A stretch of DNA of 64,000 nt from Bugula neritina (Eukaryota; Bryozoa; Gymnolaemata; Cheilostomatida; Bugulidae): the NCBI GenBank assembly GCA_964035545.1, contig OZ037769.1, positions 2,387,001-2,451,000 of the forward strand. The letters are read 5' to 3'. Shown piece by piece: positions 25,135 to 40,000 of this stretch. The first letter of the stretch is position 1. Each line of letters begins with the position of its first letter. The translations under genes and the position numbers were made by a program. The notes below the pieces were generated by a model. It was not told the DNA's origin and did no database searches. It saw only the letters and a list, made by a program, of their open reading frames with translations.

Positions 25135-28069
25135 GTCTTTAGATTCCTTAATATACTATCTCAGCAGTGATTAGTGTAAGCTGTTACTTTGAGGAATGAC
25201 AAGCAAAAGATTGATTAGTAGCCAAAGATAGTAGCTTGAAAAATATTAGGTATAGATATTTAGCCCTCAATTAGCAACCTGAAATAAACAGATGAAACAC
25301 ATATATATCATCCACTATGTCATTAAGCTTTACACTTACAGCATGTGTAACTTAAAAGTGCTGTGAATTTAACAGAAAATACAGTTTTAGGCTATGTTTG
25401 TCCAATTCTGATACTAAAAGTAAAAAATTGTAGAGTCTAAACTGTAAAACTCATTAACTATTGGCACTGTCAACGTATAACATGATAAAGTTTAAACTAA
25501 ACATTAATATATACAACTTATTACTAACTTTCTCCACCTCTGGCACTCCTAATAATTCACTCCAGTGGCAATTATCATGCTTTCAATCATCTAAGATACG
25601 TGCTGAAGAAGTTCAATTTGAATTTCTGTTTTCACAGTTTTACTTCTATAAAATTGTATGTGTCATGAGATAAGCGATATAACTTTATCAGTTAGTTGAT
25701 GTTCAACCAGTTTTCTTGTAATAACTTTCCAATTTGAAATTTATCTCCATCTCCAAACCAAATTGCCGTAATTACGTTGCTGCTGAGTTCAAAATTAATC
25801 CTGGATCTTTTCTCGTTGTCTATATTTTGTCAGAATCAGATATAAATCTGAGTTATAGCTGGAGCAGCAAGTATTACTACAAATACAAGTACAACTATAT
25901 TATTCAAATAAATAGTGCGAAACTGAAAGTGAATGTGAGTTCAAGAGTTAGTGTGAATGTCTGGTAACTTAAGGCTGATCCTAATTTTATAACTATTTAT
26001 TTAATTTTTATAGGGCAATTTGAATTTTGGCAATACATATACTAATACTTAAAATTCAATTCGATGTTATAATTATAGTCATTTATTCATAATCATGGTG
26101 ATGTTAATAATTCAAACTTGGAAATCAATTATTGAGTTAATTACGCCTAAACAATACCACAGGCACAAGTATAACAATATGTATATTAATATAAATATTG
26201 CTATTCATATCGTAACGCCAACGGTATTGCATTAAATTTAAATTCAATTAGAATATCAATACAATTATATGAATACATAAAACTAGAATAAAAATGAAAA
26301 TGTCAATCATTTCAATGACCATAACAATAAGTATCACAACCAGTATCAGAATATCAAACTCAATCTGAATCTACGGGCACAATCACAATGATAATGATCA
26401 TGATGAATGACAAACTAATACTGAAGTACGAGTCAGATGCTGTAGTTCTACTAGTAGCAGTGGTAGTACTAATAGTACTAGTAGCACTACTCTACTAGTA
26501 CTAGTACTTCCAGTTTTACAAAAAGTGAACACATATATGATATATGATTATGATATAATTATATATTTTTTAATTTGCTTAAATTTCAATTAGATTCGAT
26601 TGTAAACCGTTTCATGTGTTTTTTTAGCAAACCAGAGTCATTTTAATGTTTGCTACTTCACAATGAAATTTTTACCTGTGGTCAGGGTCGGTCAAATCTA
26701 ACAAGATTTCTTGTAAAAAATACTCAGTCTGAATTTTCCTTAGAAGAAATAATATTATAATCATTTGTAGCTAACCTAAACCTGAGTCACATTCGAGAAT
26801 TCAATAGGCGTGTCTAAGAAGGCGGAAAACCTTGCCACAAAACCAAACAGCTAGCAGTGCGGGTTATGTATTTTGAGCCCAACCAGTTAGACAAAATTAG
26901 TTATTGTTTCTAAGGCTTAGTGTCAACTCTATTACAAGAGTTGTCCTCTCAAGTAATGGTCGCATATATTAGAAAAAAAAATGTTGCACCTTGTACATAA
27001 TATTATTATAGTACTTTTCTTAACATCATAATAACATTTGTTATTATGTTAACACCATTCACAATATTATGCTATCAATCTCCATATCCTTCCCACAAGT
27101 ATCTGGTGATTTTCAAAGTTGAGGTTACAACAGAAATAATGTAAAACATATTATAAACATATTATAATGTATACTACTCATACTTAAACTTCAAATAGCA
27201 TTTACATCACATTTGCTTCAACTTCTTAAAGTGAGTTGAATTTGTCAAAGTGTATATATTCTTCAGGCTCTACTTTTTTTAATACAAGCCCATACAGGAC
27301 CATGTCATGCCACTAAATTATAATGTAGCTGTAGCATATTAACATCAAAATGTGTGTACTAGCAGAAATTAGGCAAAAAACACATTTTAAGACTAAATAT
27401 ATTTACTTATTTCAATACATTAAACTATATACCCTGTTATTGCACAATAAAAAATTAAAATAATTAGTAGAAATATTGTTTAAAGTACAATGAGCACAAT
27501 GCACAAGTTTTGTTCATTCCAGATAAAATCACAGTTGAGTGCAAGATACAAAAAATATACAAAACTGATTCAACTCTAGAATACTACTTCTTAAATATTT
27601 TAATCCTCCAATGATTAGCCAAGAAAATCACCAAATAGACATAAATTGAACCAATCATAAACTATTTACAGTTTAAAATGATAAAAATAAACAGTTACTA
27701 ATATATCATTATAAACATCTAGAGTACGTGAATGAAAAAAGTGGATGTGAGATTATACGGAATAATAATTCATTTGCACGCACACAGTGCAGAAGAGCTC
27801 ATCATCTATCTATCAACTACAGACAATGAACATAACCTTACAACGTCATAAATATACCTACAATGAAGATAAACATGGCTAAGATGAGCGGAGACAAACA
27901 GACAGACAGATGAATATTTAATGATAATCAGATTACAATGTCAGTAAACCCTCAGTTAAATCTATCAACAGCTGTTCAAAAGCTGCTTCTATCAACTGTT
28001 GATTTTATCAACAGTTGGTTGTGTCAACAGCTGCTTCTATCAACAGTTGGTTCTATCGACGGTTGGTTC
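25135..28069. other. intergenic region between syntaxin and KSR
   Basis: About 2.9 kb, very AT-rich. It is upstream of the syntaxin and downstream of KSR (both minus strand), so the syntaxin promoter must lie at its left end. Short CTAGTA runs sit near 26440-26510. Open frames at 25461-25673 and 25734-25967 are low complexity with no family match. No gene is supported. Confidence 0.55.
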
Positions 28070-31000
28070 TTATTTGATGAGCAATGAGTCTATACTCCGA
28101 GACAGCTGAATGGGGTAGGAAGGACTTCTTATCACACGTTTACGAGGTATTTTCTCCACCAGAGTGTTGAGAATAGCAAAGGAGGGTCTATCCTGCGTGC
28201 TGTACATCCAGCACTTCATGAGAATGTCCTGCAACGGGAACACGGGCTATACTCAAAGCAAAGTGATTCAGTAGAGTATCATCACTACACAACTAGGTCA
28301 AGGTCGCAGTGCAAAGATAATACAAAAGCAAGAGAGGAATAATCCAAAAAAGTGCTGTAATGTAACAAAAAATAGTGTCAAAGTCAGTTCACTTACTTTG
28401 GCTTCTTTGGTAGCAGTGTTCATTCGATGTAGAGGGGGCTTCATACCCTGCCCGACTTGCCATATAATGATTTCAGCGGGCACCCTGTAGTTATAAGGCC
28501 ACTCTCCACACAGCAGTTCATACCATACGGTTCTGAAAGAGAAACCAGGTGTATGTATACATGTATATATTATATGTTATACAATGGGGAAGGATTAAAT
28601 AAAGCATAGCACTAACTTCCAATACATTGCTTAACAGTTCTGAGTCTAAGCAAAACACTTACTAGTCTACTGTGTTACAATAAAAAATTGAAAAAGAAGC
28701 TTTTTTGTGGTTACGAGTATTTAAATACAGGAGTACTGACTCCACAGACTAACAGACAGACAGACAGACAGAGAGGAAGCTGTACTCAGACCCAAACTAA
28801 ACTCACCCAAAAGCGAAAACGTCTGACAGTTTGCTGAAGGGAAGCTGAACACCGAGCTCACGTGAATTTGATATCCGCAGCGCCTTGATTATCTCAGGCG
28901 CAAGATAGTTGAGCCAGCCATCGGGCACTCTCATCACGCCTCCCCGACTGCAAGTATAAATATATGTGTGAGCTCAAGCTAGAAGGATGTGAAACTAAAC
29001 CTGGTTCCTGGAAATATTAAATATACTTGCCGTAATTTATCAAAATGACAAACCTAAATCATGCGGTTATAATTGAGCAAAACATGACTATTCGGACCAA
29101 TCGTTATTGACCTGGTAAAACTTTCAACTAATCACAACCATGATAACATCTCCGCACTTCCTGTCCTCAGAAAAGTTGTACGAGTGGTGTAGCTGTAACT
29201 CACCTGGATTTGGAAGGAGCTAAAGATATACTCTGTAAGCCGAAGTCTGTGATGACAACCTTCTCAAGTTCAAGGAAAATGTTCTTAGAGGTCAGGTTCT
29301 TGTGTATGATATCCTTAGAGTGGAGGTACGCCATGCCCTGCAACACATCAGAGTTAAAGGACACACAACAGACACCATCAACTGATTCCATCAGAGAATA
29401 CTGTATAGTGCAAGCATAAATCACAAATCAGTGCTTTGATTTGAAAACAGGTTTCAGAGAGACTAGGAAACAGTTTTAGCCGGTTTAGCAACTTCTGGCA
29501 ACATGAAAGACAAATCGTGTTTCAAAAAAATTGTAATAAACTTTAGCTGAGAAAAGTTACTCGTTCTTTTATGAAGATTTACAGCGCCCAATCGGAAAGT
29601 GGGAAATATTGTGTTGGAGAAAACTCTGGAAATGCAAAGAACATTGTGATATACAGGCTACAGCACAGCACAGCACAGCACAGCACAGCACAGCACAGCA
29701 CAGCACAGCACAGCACAGCACAGCACAGCACAGCACGTACTGCTATCATGTATAGCGCGAGTATCATGACACAGGGGCAATGTTCTACAAAGCGGTAGCA
29801 GACTCACCTGTATTATTTGACAAGCAATATTCGTGATTCTGACGAGAGGCAGTTTAATATTCGTTCGAGTATCTTGGTACAGAGTGTGGCCGTTAACATA
29901 GCTGTAAACAATACAACATGATAATGTAAATAATACATGATGATGCTGTAAACAATACAACATGATGGTGTAACATAAACAGTCAACCAGTTATTTTTGG
30001 GTATCAGTTGTCCTGCAAATTTACAGGAATAAACAACTCCCAACCGTGTACAAGAAGATCAACAACCACTGACAGATGCTATCACCTCCTTACTCTATGT
30101 ATATAACATATAAGAGAGTAGACCGAGTTCCAACATACTTTGTAACTATAGCCAGGGGCTTCATACAGGCCCCCATGAAGAGCACAATATTATCATGCCT
30201 CGTCTTCTTCAGTGTCACTATATCCTGTTTGAAAGCCCTCATTTGAGATTGTACGTCAATGGATGGGTTAATCGGTATTAACTTGATGGCCACGTCGCCG
30301 TGCCACTGGCCCCTGCATCATAGAACACATGTGATTCCAGCTATCAAGGAGGGACAAATCCCACAACTCAAGCATTCAGAATGTTTTATTTTATGTAAAG
30401 TAAGACTTTTCTTGTAAACATGTTTAGTCTAATGCTGAAATTACATCGTTTAAAACAAAAATAAAAATTCTATGTTACTTAGCAAATCATTCTAGAAAAT
30501 TTTGTATCGTAAACCAAAACATTTCAAAAGCTTGGCAAAGAAAATATTAATGTTGAGTTGAAAAATTTGTATAAAAGATGAAAAATATATCTTAGAAAGA
30601 CTCCACAGTGTCAAATTACATACTTGCAGAGAGAACATATTAGTATACAATATTAGTATATAGTACAGACTTGTACAGAGTATACCGTATAATATATTAC
30701 TATATGTAGTATAGAGTATACTGTATAATATATAACTATACATAGTACAGAGTATACCGTATAATATATTTCTACATACTTATATACAGTTCCTAAGTTG
30801 CCAGTACCAAGTTCGTCTCCAAACTTCAACTCATTATAAGGAATTATCCACTCCTCAAGAGCCTTAGAGAGACTAGGCTGACGGTACATGGGGGTGTGGT
30901 CATCCTCCCCCTTGAAACTGATCTCTAACTGCTCAGGCAATGTCCTCTCAGATGAATTACTCTGCAATTATAGTAAAACCAGGATGAGAATACCTGTGTA

Positions 31001-34000
31001 CTCTAGTACTGTGGAGAATACCTGTGTACTCTAGTACTGTGGAGAATACCTGTGTACTCTAGTACTGTGGAGAATACCTGTGTACTCTAGTACTGTGGAG
31101 GGGAGAATACCTGTGTACCCTAGTACTGTGGAGGGTGAGAATACCTGTGTACTCTAGTACTGTGGAGGGGAGAATACCTGTGTACCCTAGTACTGTGGAG
31201 AATACCTGTGTACCCTAGTACTGTGGAGGGAGAATACCTGTGTACTCTAGTACTGTGGAGGGGGGAATACCTGTGTACCCTAGTACTGTGGAGAATACCT
31301 GTGTACCCTAGTACTGTGGAGGGGGGAATACCTGTGTACCCTAGTACTGTGGAGGGGGGAATACCTGTGTACCCTAGTACTGTGGAGGGGAGAATACCTG
31401 TGTACTCTAGTACTGTGGAGGCGGAAGGGGGAGGTGGTTTCAAATGTGAACTGAGGAGCTAGTTGATGGCAAATACAAATTGTTGAATTAGAATTAAGGC
31501 TTTTTGACTGTTGAAATTGAATATATTTAAGTAAAACCAGTCATGGCAGTGCTATTGCCCAATAGAGCAACAGTTTTTTATCTTCTGTTTTTACTTTTAA
31601 CTAAATATAACAAAAAATCTACCAGAAGGGCATAACTCCAAAAAATTGAGTAGAAATTACAAAATTCTTATTGAACATGTAAACTGAGGAATGTTTCGAG
31701 TAAGTAATGATCATCAACTAAATATTTGAAGTAAGCAGGCTATCAAAGAGTTGCACGCAAAAAAGTTTACTATTTATTTTATAATGTGTAAATTTAAATA
31801 AAATATATAGTAAATAAATAAAGTAAATAAAATAATAGTGAACCAAACTTAATTACAGCTTACAATAATTATAGCAACTTTAGGAGTCATCTGCCTTTTT
31901 GGCAGTGCAAGTTATTTTTGTCACATTGAGAAAAACATTAAATCAAATAGAAAGTAATACAAGGAGACAATATGATGTGAACAAAGAGGTTGCCTGCCCA
32001 CTGCTCAGAACTTTATGACTCATCATAATTTATTCCAATTTAAATTCATAATCAATATTAAAACTTCCATCGATTACAAATAGGAAAATTAGTCTTTGAG
32101 GGAAAATAAATCAGCAAATAAAGGGAATTGCTGAGTGAAATAATTGCATATTGATTTAATATGCTGGAATCTAATTTGTTGACAATGTATGAGTTGCGCA
32201 TCTTCATGCAAATTCACAACATTTGAGCAAAATAAGCAGTTCATATTTTTCAGGCTTGTTACACAACAGTAAATGCAATAAATAATTATAGTGAAGTACA
32301 AAATAGATTGCTATTATACTGCTTTATGAAACAAAATAATTATATACAATGATGCAATACAGTACAATAATAGATGTGATAAGATAGCCTATATTTAAGG
32401 TGAATTACAAATTATGTAAGTTCAACTCAGTATAAAATAACTACATCTAATAACAGACTAAGATTGCTACAAAGATTGACCAATCAAAGCAGACTTACAT
32501 CTATCACAGTTTGATCACTGCCTTCAGACTTCTGAGTGTCTACATTCAGCTCCCTACACCAGGTAAACAACATAATAGTAGCAATTACAGAGGCCACGCT
32601 GGTAAATGTGTTTCTGTTCACAGCAGTAACTGTTAAGTATCGGTAACAGCTTTGCGAAAATAACAAGATGTGAGACAGGTAGCAGTAGGTGCACCCATGA
32701 ACTGACAACTAGGATGGCAGACAGCGGCAAGTGTGAAAATTGAAAGAAATGACATAAGGCAGTCAGTGACTCCCAAATCATGAAAACATATTAAAGTCTA
32801 ATTGCCGAATATTGATCAGTCAAAGCTGAGGCTAAAGACTTTTAGTGTTTAATGTAGACAAAACTTAGACATATAAGGGATATTGGTCTCATTTGAAATT
32901 CTATTCAAATCAATATCAAATGTAAAAGATGAGTCCCAAAAACATTTTAATTTGTAGTATTTGATTGCTTTTAATAAAAATTTATATGATTAATTCCTGA
33001 ATAAATATTGGGGGAAGTCATTTTCCGCAACATGCAACATATGAATGGGACATAAACTTACACAGTACCCCTAGAGGCTACCACAGTATCCTCAGAGTCT
33101 ATAGTGCTCACTGTAGTTGTCAGGTTATCTAGGTCTCTTGCTCTATGGAAGTAAAACAAGACTGCCGTATACCTACCACTTTGATTCTCAAACACTGCAG
33201 TGTATGTGAAATGATAATAATGTCGATAAAGTTAATACAACAGCAGTGATTGTGTTGCAGAAGTTATTCTAACAGCACACAAACTCACGGGAAGAACTGA
33301 GAGCTTTCCAAGGTAGAGGGCGACATGTTTCTTCGACCAGATGGAAGACTGGTGGCTTGTGGGAAGGTGAATTTGCCGGCATTAGCTGGAGACTCCTGCG
33401 TCAAGTGGGCAGTGTCTAAATATGCAAACATACAATACTTCAATGGCTAGTCAATGACTTCACATTGAGTCATCTTTCACCTTCATTGACCAGAGTTACT
33501 ACAATGCTAGTAATAATAGTCAACTGTACTCCCACGGATATGAATAGTAAACATGGTTCCAATAAGTCATAACCACAGCTTCTACCTGGAACAGGAGCTA
33601 TCATACAAAAAAACAGTAATTGAGTAATACAGTAACAGAGTAGTAATATAATAATACAGTGAACATACAAAGTGGAGAAGATGGAGAATATGAATATTCA
33701 GATGCAGAGCTAGAGTCTTGTATTGATGTGGAACCTCTGAAAGCACGGAAGCCATCTTGAATTGAACTATTTTGACTACCAAGTGAAGGAGAGCCTAGAG
33801 AGAGATACAAATGTGGCCAGATGAAACCTGTACAATTATTTAATACCAAAACAAATGCACCACCATAATCACAACCAGTATATGAGAACCAGAATCGCAA
33901 CAATTTTCATATAACAACTTTCACTTAACAATTTTCTTTTAAAGTATAGTATTTGAAAGATTTAGTGAAAAGAACCTTACATAGTAAATTGAAATACCCA

Positions 34001-37000
34001 GTGGCTATGTTGGATTAAACTCATTAACCTGTTGATTAACATATTCTAAGCTTGTAAATTCACTATTCAGCAATATTGAGAGCTCCAATCACTCTCATGG
34101 TATCTAATTTCTTTGCGTGAAATATAAATTGGTGCTACATTTGCAACCAAATTTGACTCTCAAAAAAGTACTTGTGCGAATCACTTATTTCAATGTGTGT
34201 ACTTACACTAGTAACTTACTGCCTTACTACTCAAGAGGTACTGTACATACCTCTGTAAGTGTGTAACGGATTCTCCTCCATTATTCTAGTCACTTCAGTG
34301 ACAAGTTTATCTGACAGTCCACACGAGTACAAAGAGGTCTCACTCTCACAGTCTTTATGACATTTGTATCTGAGGAGTTGAAAATCAAATTAACTTTACA
34401 CTCTAAATCTCATTTTGCAAATCTGCATCTTTTTCGTTACTCTTATAATAAGAAATAAAATTTTCAATTAAAACCCTCACCCAAAAATAATTATGAATTA
34501 AAACTATTTTTGAGGATTTTAACAATATTTAATAAATTATAATAATCGAAGACAGCTTTTTTCCTCCAATAAATGAGATTGTATATCATCAAACATTGTT
34601 AGAAACACCACTGCATTGTACGACTATGTCGTTTTAACAGTGATGGCTTAGTGAAGTTGACGGACATCGCTCGTCCAATATCCAATAGGCCAGTAAAGAA
34701 TAGACCTATCACAGAGCCGCAAACAGTCCAATGTGCAATGTGAGTAGAGGTAAATATCGGAACCACGCGGACCATATGTTTGAGTTTTCACATACAGGTC
34801 CTCAATGAAATTCTTCAAATATACCATCATGATTTGAAACCAGGTTGATCAAGAGACCTTTTATAGACTGAGAGTTGTACCATTTAGAGCCACTACTCAC
34901 CAGGTGGAGCTACATGGTTATTAACTCACAATATGATGTATTTTTCAAAATGAAACCACAAGCATTTTTATAAGAAAGTTTTAGAGTAAAGTTTTCAAGA
35001 ATAGTAGTTCACCGCTATTTAGACACTAAAATAAACCATTTCTTCAAACTGAAATGTATTATGATTACAATCAATTGCACTTACAACATTTATAAGTAAT
35101 CACGTAACATTTAATACAAAATAAAACTATGACAACTTTTGGGCTCAGATATTGTAAAATCAAGTATAATTTGCATTTTATTTTCCCAATCTATTAAAAA
35201 AAATCTTTTTGTTGTGGATTCATTTCACAATAGAAGTTATGTCAATATTATTTGCTCTCTTTTGTCGAGTGAGTTGTCTTCTCACTGAACTTTTTCCTGT
35301 CCTTGACTTTTGTTTATGAAATTACCTTCTCTTGCTTGGTCAAAATTTTTGTTATTTATAAGAATAATTACCACAGTTTTTTTTCCTTTAACTTATTCCT
35401 CGTAGTCTGTGTCAAGGTGCTACTGATATCATTTCACAGTCTTCCAAATTGCTAAAGTCTCTCTGTTTTATCTAATATTTAAACTTCATTCATGTTTCAT
35501 TGTAACTGAACCTCGCTACAAACAAAACTAGTTAGTGGGATAGTTATTTTTATTCACAGTTGGTCGTTTTTTGAGTTGACAATTGTTTTCGTGACTACTT
35601 CAAATTATCATTTTCGAAGACGTACTTTATTTGAATACTCAGTTTCGGCGTTTCTGTTACGCAACACTGTCTCTGTGTACCAGCTATTATAATAATTGAT
35701 AAGAGCACTTGCCTATAAGCAAATAGAACGTTACCCATCACCCAGTCAAAACCAACAGAATGCAATTTTTAAGCAAACCATTTCACTTCTTTAGTATATT
35801 ATTTACAATTCCACTCAATTTAGAAAACCAGCAAGTCTAGTTGTTATATGTAGTGTAGAGAAGTTGAATTAACCTGCAATGTTTGCAAACTCTGGCCAGC
35901 AGCTTGAGAGACTTTTTGCAGAGGTCACAGTGTCCGAACTTGAACTTCCTAGTCACAAATCTGTGCTCTATTCTGTGAACGGGGATGCTTCGAGATGTGT
36001 AAAAATCTACAGCCAAACGATAATCAGATGGCTAGGCAAAACATTAACTTTTGATTGGCGAGCAAATTGCTTAACACAGTTTACAAAATGTACTTTAGGT
36101 GAAATCGATTATTAGGACAAAACTGCATCGTAACCCTCCTTACAATATCAACAAAATATAATAAATAACAAAACAATTGTACAATTTAAAACTATTTCTA
36201 CTACACGAAATACATGAGAAAAAATATTTATAAGAAGCATATACACCAGGGACTACTAACACATTAGATAACTGAGATAGGAATTAATAGATAACATAGT
36301 ATGCTCATAGAACTATGAAAATCTGCAAAATACAAAAGAGTCTAGATAATGGAACTTACTAGAATTGGAAGAGATGGATGAGGCATCCATGGAATCATCT
36401 GCAGACACTGATTGGCTAAAAGATAGAAGAATATAACATAACACTTTAATATAACACAACACTATGATAATATATAACATACTGAGAACTTGGTTAATGT
36501 GATTTCAGTGAAACTATGAAGAGAAAACAGTGAGATAATAAAAAATTAAACAACTCAACTTTAAAATTGACTACCAATAGGGAACAAATGAACTAGAATA
36601 CCAGTCATGTATTATATGTACGAAGTCTGCTCACCATGTTCATAGTTGAAGATGGTGAACAGACTTTATGTTCTACTTGTTTTGCCAAGCTGATGCTTTC
36701 ACTAGTCACCATTGAAATACATACAACCTACTCTACTATACAATAATCATATAAATACTGTACCCAAAATGGCTTTTAGGATTGAGTTTGCCGGGAGTGG
36801 TGAGAGTGGAGTCGTGAGATATACTCTTTATCACCAAAGAGCTGCTGCCAGAGGTGCTGCCTGCCGGAGAACCAACGCCCGGAGCAGCCGATTGCATGGA
36901 AGAAGGAAACACGAATACTGAAGAGTTTATAACATTTCGTCGTTGCGGGGGTGGAGTACCGGCCCGAGACTTCCCCTAGAGAACACCGAGAACAAAAGTA

Positions 37001-40000
37001 AGCTGCTCAGCTGCTACAGACTATTGTGTCAGAAACTTGTGGTAATGAGTTCGGATGCCGAAGTTGTCTGATACGTCGATCAGCTTGGAATAGAACAAAA
37101 TGAGTACCGCAAAGAGTACCAAATTAATATTTAATACAAATTTTAAACTTTTAACTTTATAATTTCATGGGATATCAACATTCTGCCCCGTGAACAGGAT
37201 GGGTAGAAAACGCACATCAACATTGATTTGAATAGCCACAAAAACTCATAACTACAGCTTGTGTACTGTAGGTGTACGGTAATACCTTGTGTAATGTAGG
37301 TGTAAGATAATACCTTGTGTACTGTAGGTGTAAGGTAATACCTTGTGTAATGTAGGTGTAAGATAATACCTTGTGTACTGTAGGTGTAAGATAATACCTT
37401 GTGTACTGTAGGTGTAAGGTAGTACCTTGTGTACTGTAGGTGTAAGATAATACCTTGTGTACTGTAGGTGTAAGTGCTAATACCTTGTGTAATGTAGGTG
37501 TGGAAGGAGTTTGGATAACAATGGGAGAGCGTGCTGACCCTGCCCACGTGCGAGGAGATGAGACAGCAGAACCGCTGCCGTGACCACTGGAAGAGCTGTG
37601 CTGACTTGCCAAAGTTCCGCTTTGATTGGCTGCAGGACAAACATCACTGGGATTCAGTGAGAGCAAACAGTTACTATTGGCTTTATGTAACATACTTCAC
37701 GAAAACAGATAATCAAACTAATAATTTAAAAAGAACCATAAAAATGCTGACTATTATATATTACTATATAGAGCCATGGTCTAGGGGTTAGAGCGCTTAC
37801 CTAGCAAGCACAAAGTCATGGGTTTAATCCCCGGACAAAGGCTATTGGTGATGTTAGGAAGAGCATCCAGTCATAATTGCTCCTGTGCTACATACGAATA
37901 AGCCTCTAGCTGGATTTAAAAAACCCTTTCTACCAGGGGATCTTACAGCGATAGTGACTTTAAATTTGTGGGAGTTTGTTATAGTATGGTAAAGTATTAA
38001 AATAGAAATTGATGATCTACTGATCCGAGTAAATCTTTAGCGGGGATCTCACAGCGATAGTGTGTCTACATAGAGGGAGTAACAGTAAGCTAGCTGACTC
38101 ACCATAGTTGTAAGGTATGCTGCCAAAGATGGCTGGTTGGTCGGAGCCGGTGGAGGAGGTTGAGGACCGAGGGACAGACCCTGTGGAGGCGAGTCGGGTG
38201 GAGCGGTGAGACGGCTGGTTGGGGTTGGGTTTCCGGACAGAGTTTGTGGACGGTTCAGTCCAAAACAGATCGTGTTGCTTCTCTCCAACAGTTCCTGTAA
38301 CCAGTCAACATCAATCCTACATACCTCACTTATCAAATTATTGAAATAGCATACTTTTCTAAAAACAGCTGAAATCTAGATATAAGAACATGCCGTGTCT
38401 TTTTAGGGATGTAACAGATAAAAAACAAAATGAGCGAATATATTAGTTGATATGAACAATAAAGAAAAGAAAATTGAATTATCATCAGAAAGATGAATCA
38501 CTTTTCAATCAAACAAAAAATCATTTCACTCTATTTAATGTCTATAGAAACAGAGTAACTCCATACTGCTTGCTACACCAGTATAAACTCTTCACACCAC
38601 CAAAAAATACCTCTCTTTCTTTTCTAAAAACTCTTTCATACATGCCCAAACATTTAATCGATGTCAGACTACACACCACTTAGCTGACTCTCCGTCCAGG
38701 CCTTCAGTCTACCGAGAGCTTTGTTAAGTATGTGAGTCCCGGACTGATGAGCACCAATACGCTTCATTACCTCAGATATCTCCTCTGGTGTCATCTTCCA
38801 CAGTCTTTCTAGGTTGACATTCTCCGCTAACAGTCCCTGCAATGTGCCAGCAGGTGAGTTTAGTGCGACTTAACCTTAGCAACAACTTATTGACATGTCA
38901 CTAAGGAGCAAAGATGAAGAGGTGAACCAAGTGAATAACCAATGAAGAGACGAGACAGTAGGTGGAACTAGCACTAGAAATCGGAAGATAGACTTGGGTC
39001 AGGATGCATTAGAAAAATAAAAAGAAAAAATACACAAAATAAGTATTCAGCTACTTTTGATTGCGACTGTTACGGTTTTTTCGTAACGGTCCGCAATCCA
39101 CATTAGCTGAATAAATAGGAAAAAATATGGGAAATCAAGCAAAATTAAAAAGAACCTTGATTACTTAGGTGTATTTATTGATATTTTACTAGTTTTGCGC
39201 AAAATCCCATGTTCATTTGCAGCTAAATTGTGGAAAATAGCTAAAAACTGGAGATTTCCCTGTACTAAAAAATTAAGTAAAATGACTCACATAATATCAT
39301 GAAAAATGTGATTTGAGACTATCATAATGAGCAAGCAGTAATCTTGTTAAAGGTCTCTATAGTGAAGAAAAAAAATGGGTATAGGGTCACGGGAATGTTT
39401 AATTACCTACCTCAATGGAAGTTGAAGGTAGACCCACCACCTTTAGCCACTGTTCAGAGCTAGGATACTGGTCTAAGACGGGTTCATCTGTGATTTGAGC
39501 AATATAACTTTTAGATACCAACTGCTTACTAAACAACTTCACCAACTTTTCCTAAAAGAGAAATCGGGTGCAAATATATTGAACACACGAACAATATAGC
39601 TCAGACTGTAGGCTACTGCACGATAAACATACATGTCTCTCAATATCTCAAATCTTTGGTTACTACTATTACGTCATTTCACAAGCATAGATTAGGAAAT
39701 ACAGTTTTACTGACAATCAACAAGTATCACATAAATATCTAATTATTACTCGATTTAAGTTGTTAAGTGATTTTATAGAAATAAAATTATATCATAAGGT
39801 GTTCTAGCTTCATTCGCACATGAGATGTTCAGATGTGAAAAGATACTTTTAGATCATCAAGAACTTACTTCTGACTCCCTCAATGCCTGCTGTGAAGGTT
39901 GACTAGTGGGGTTCGTGAGCAAAGATTCACGCAGATCATACAGCGAACATGCTGCTATGTCTATCATGATTTGATAATCCTCACACGCTTTAACAGCTTT

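Noticed and set aside
29571-29963. Cys/Leu/Ala-repeat frames on both strands
   Set aside because: Translation of the AGCAC pentanucleotide microsatellite.
31120-31462. Pro/Ser/Thr-rich repeat protein on either strand
   Set aside because: Minisatellite in KSR intron 13 with no splice-compatible neighbours.
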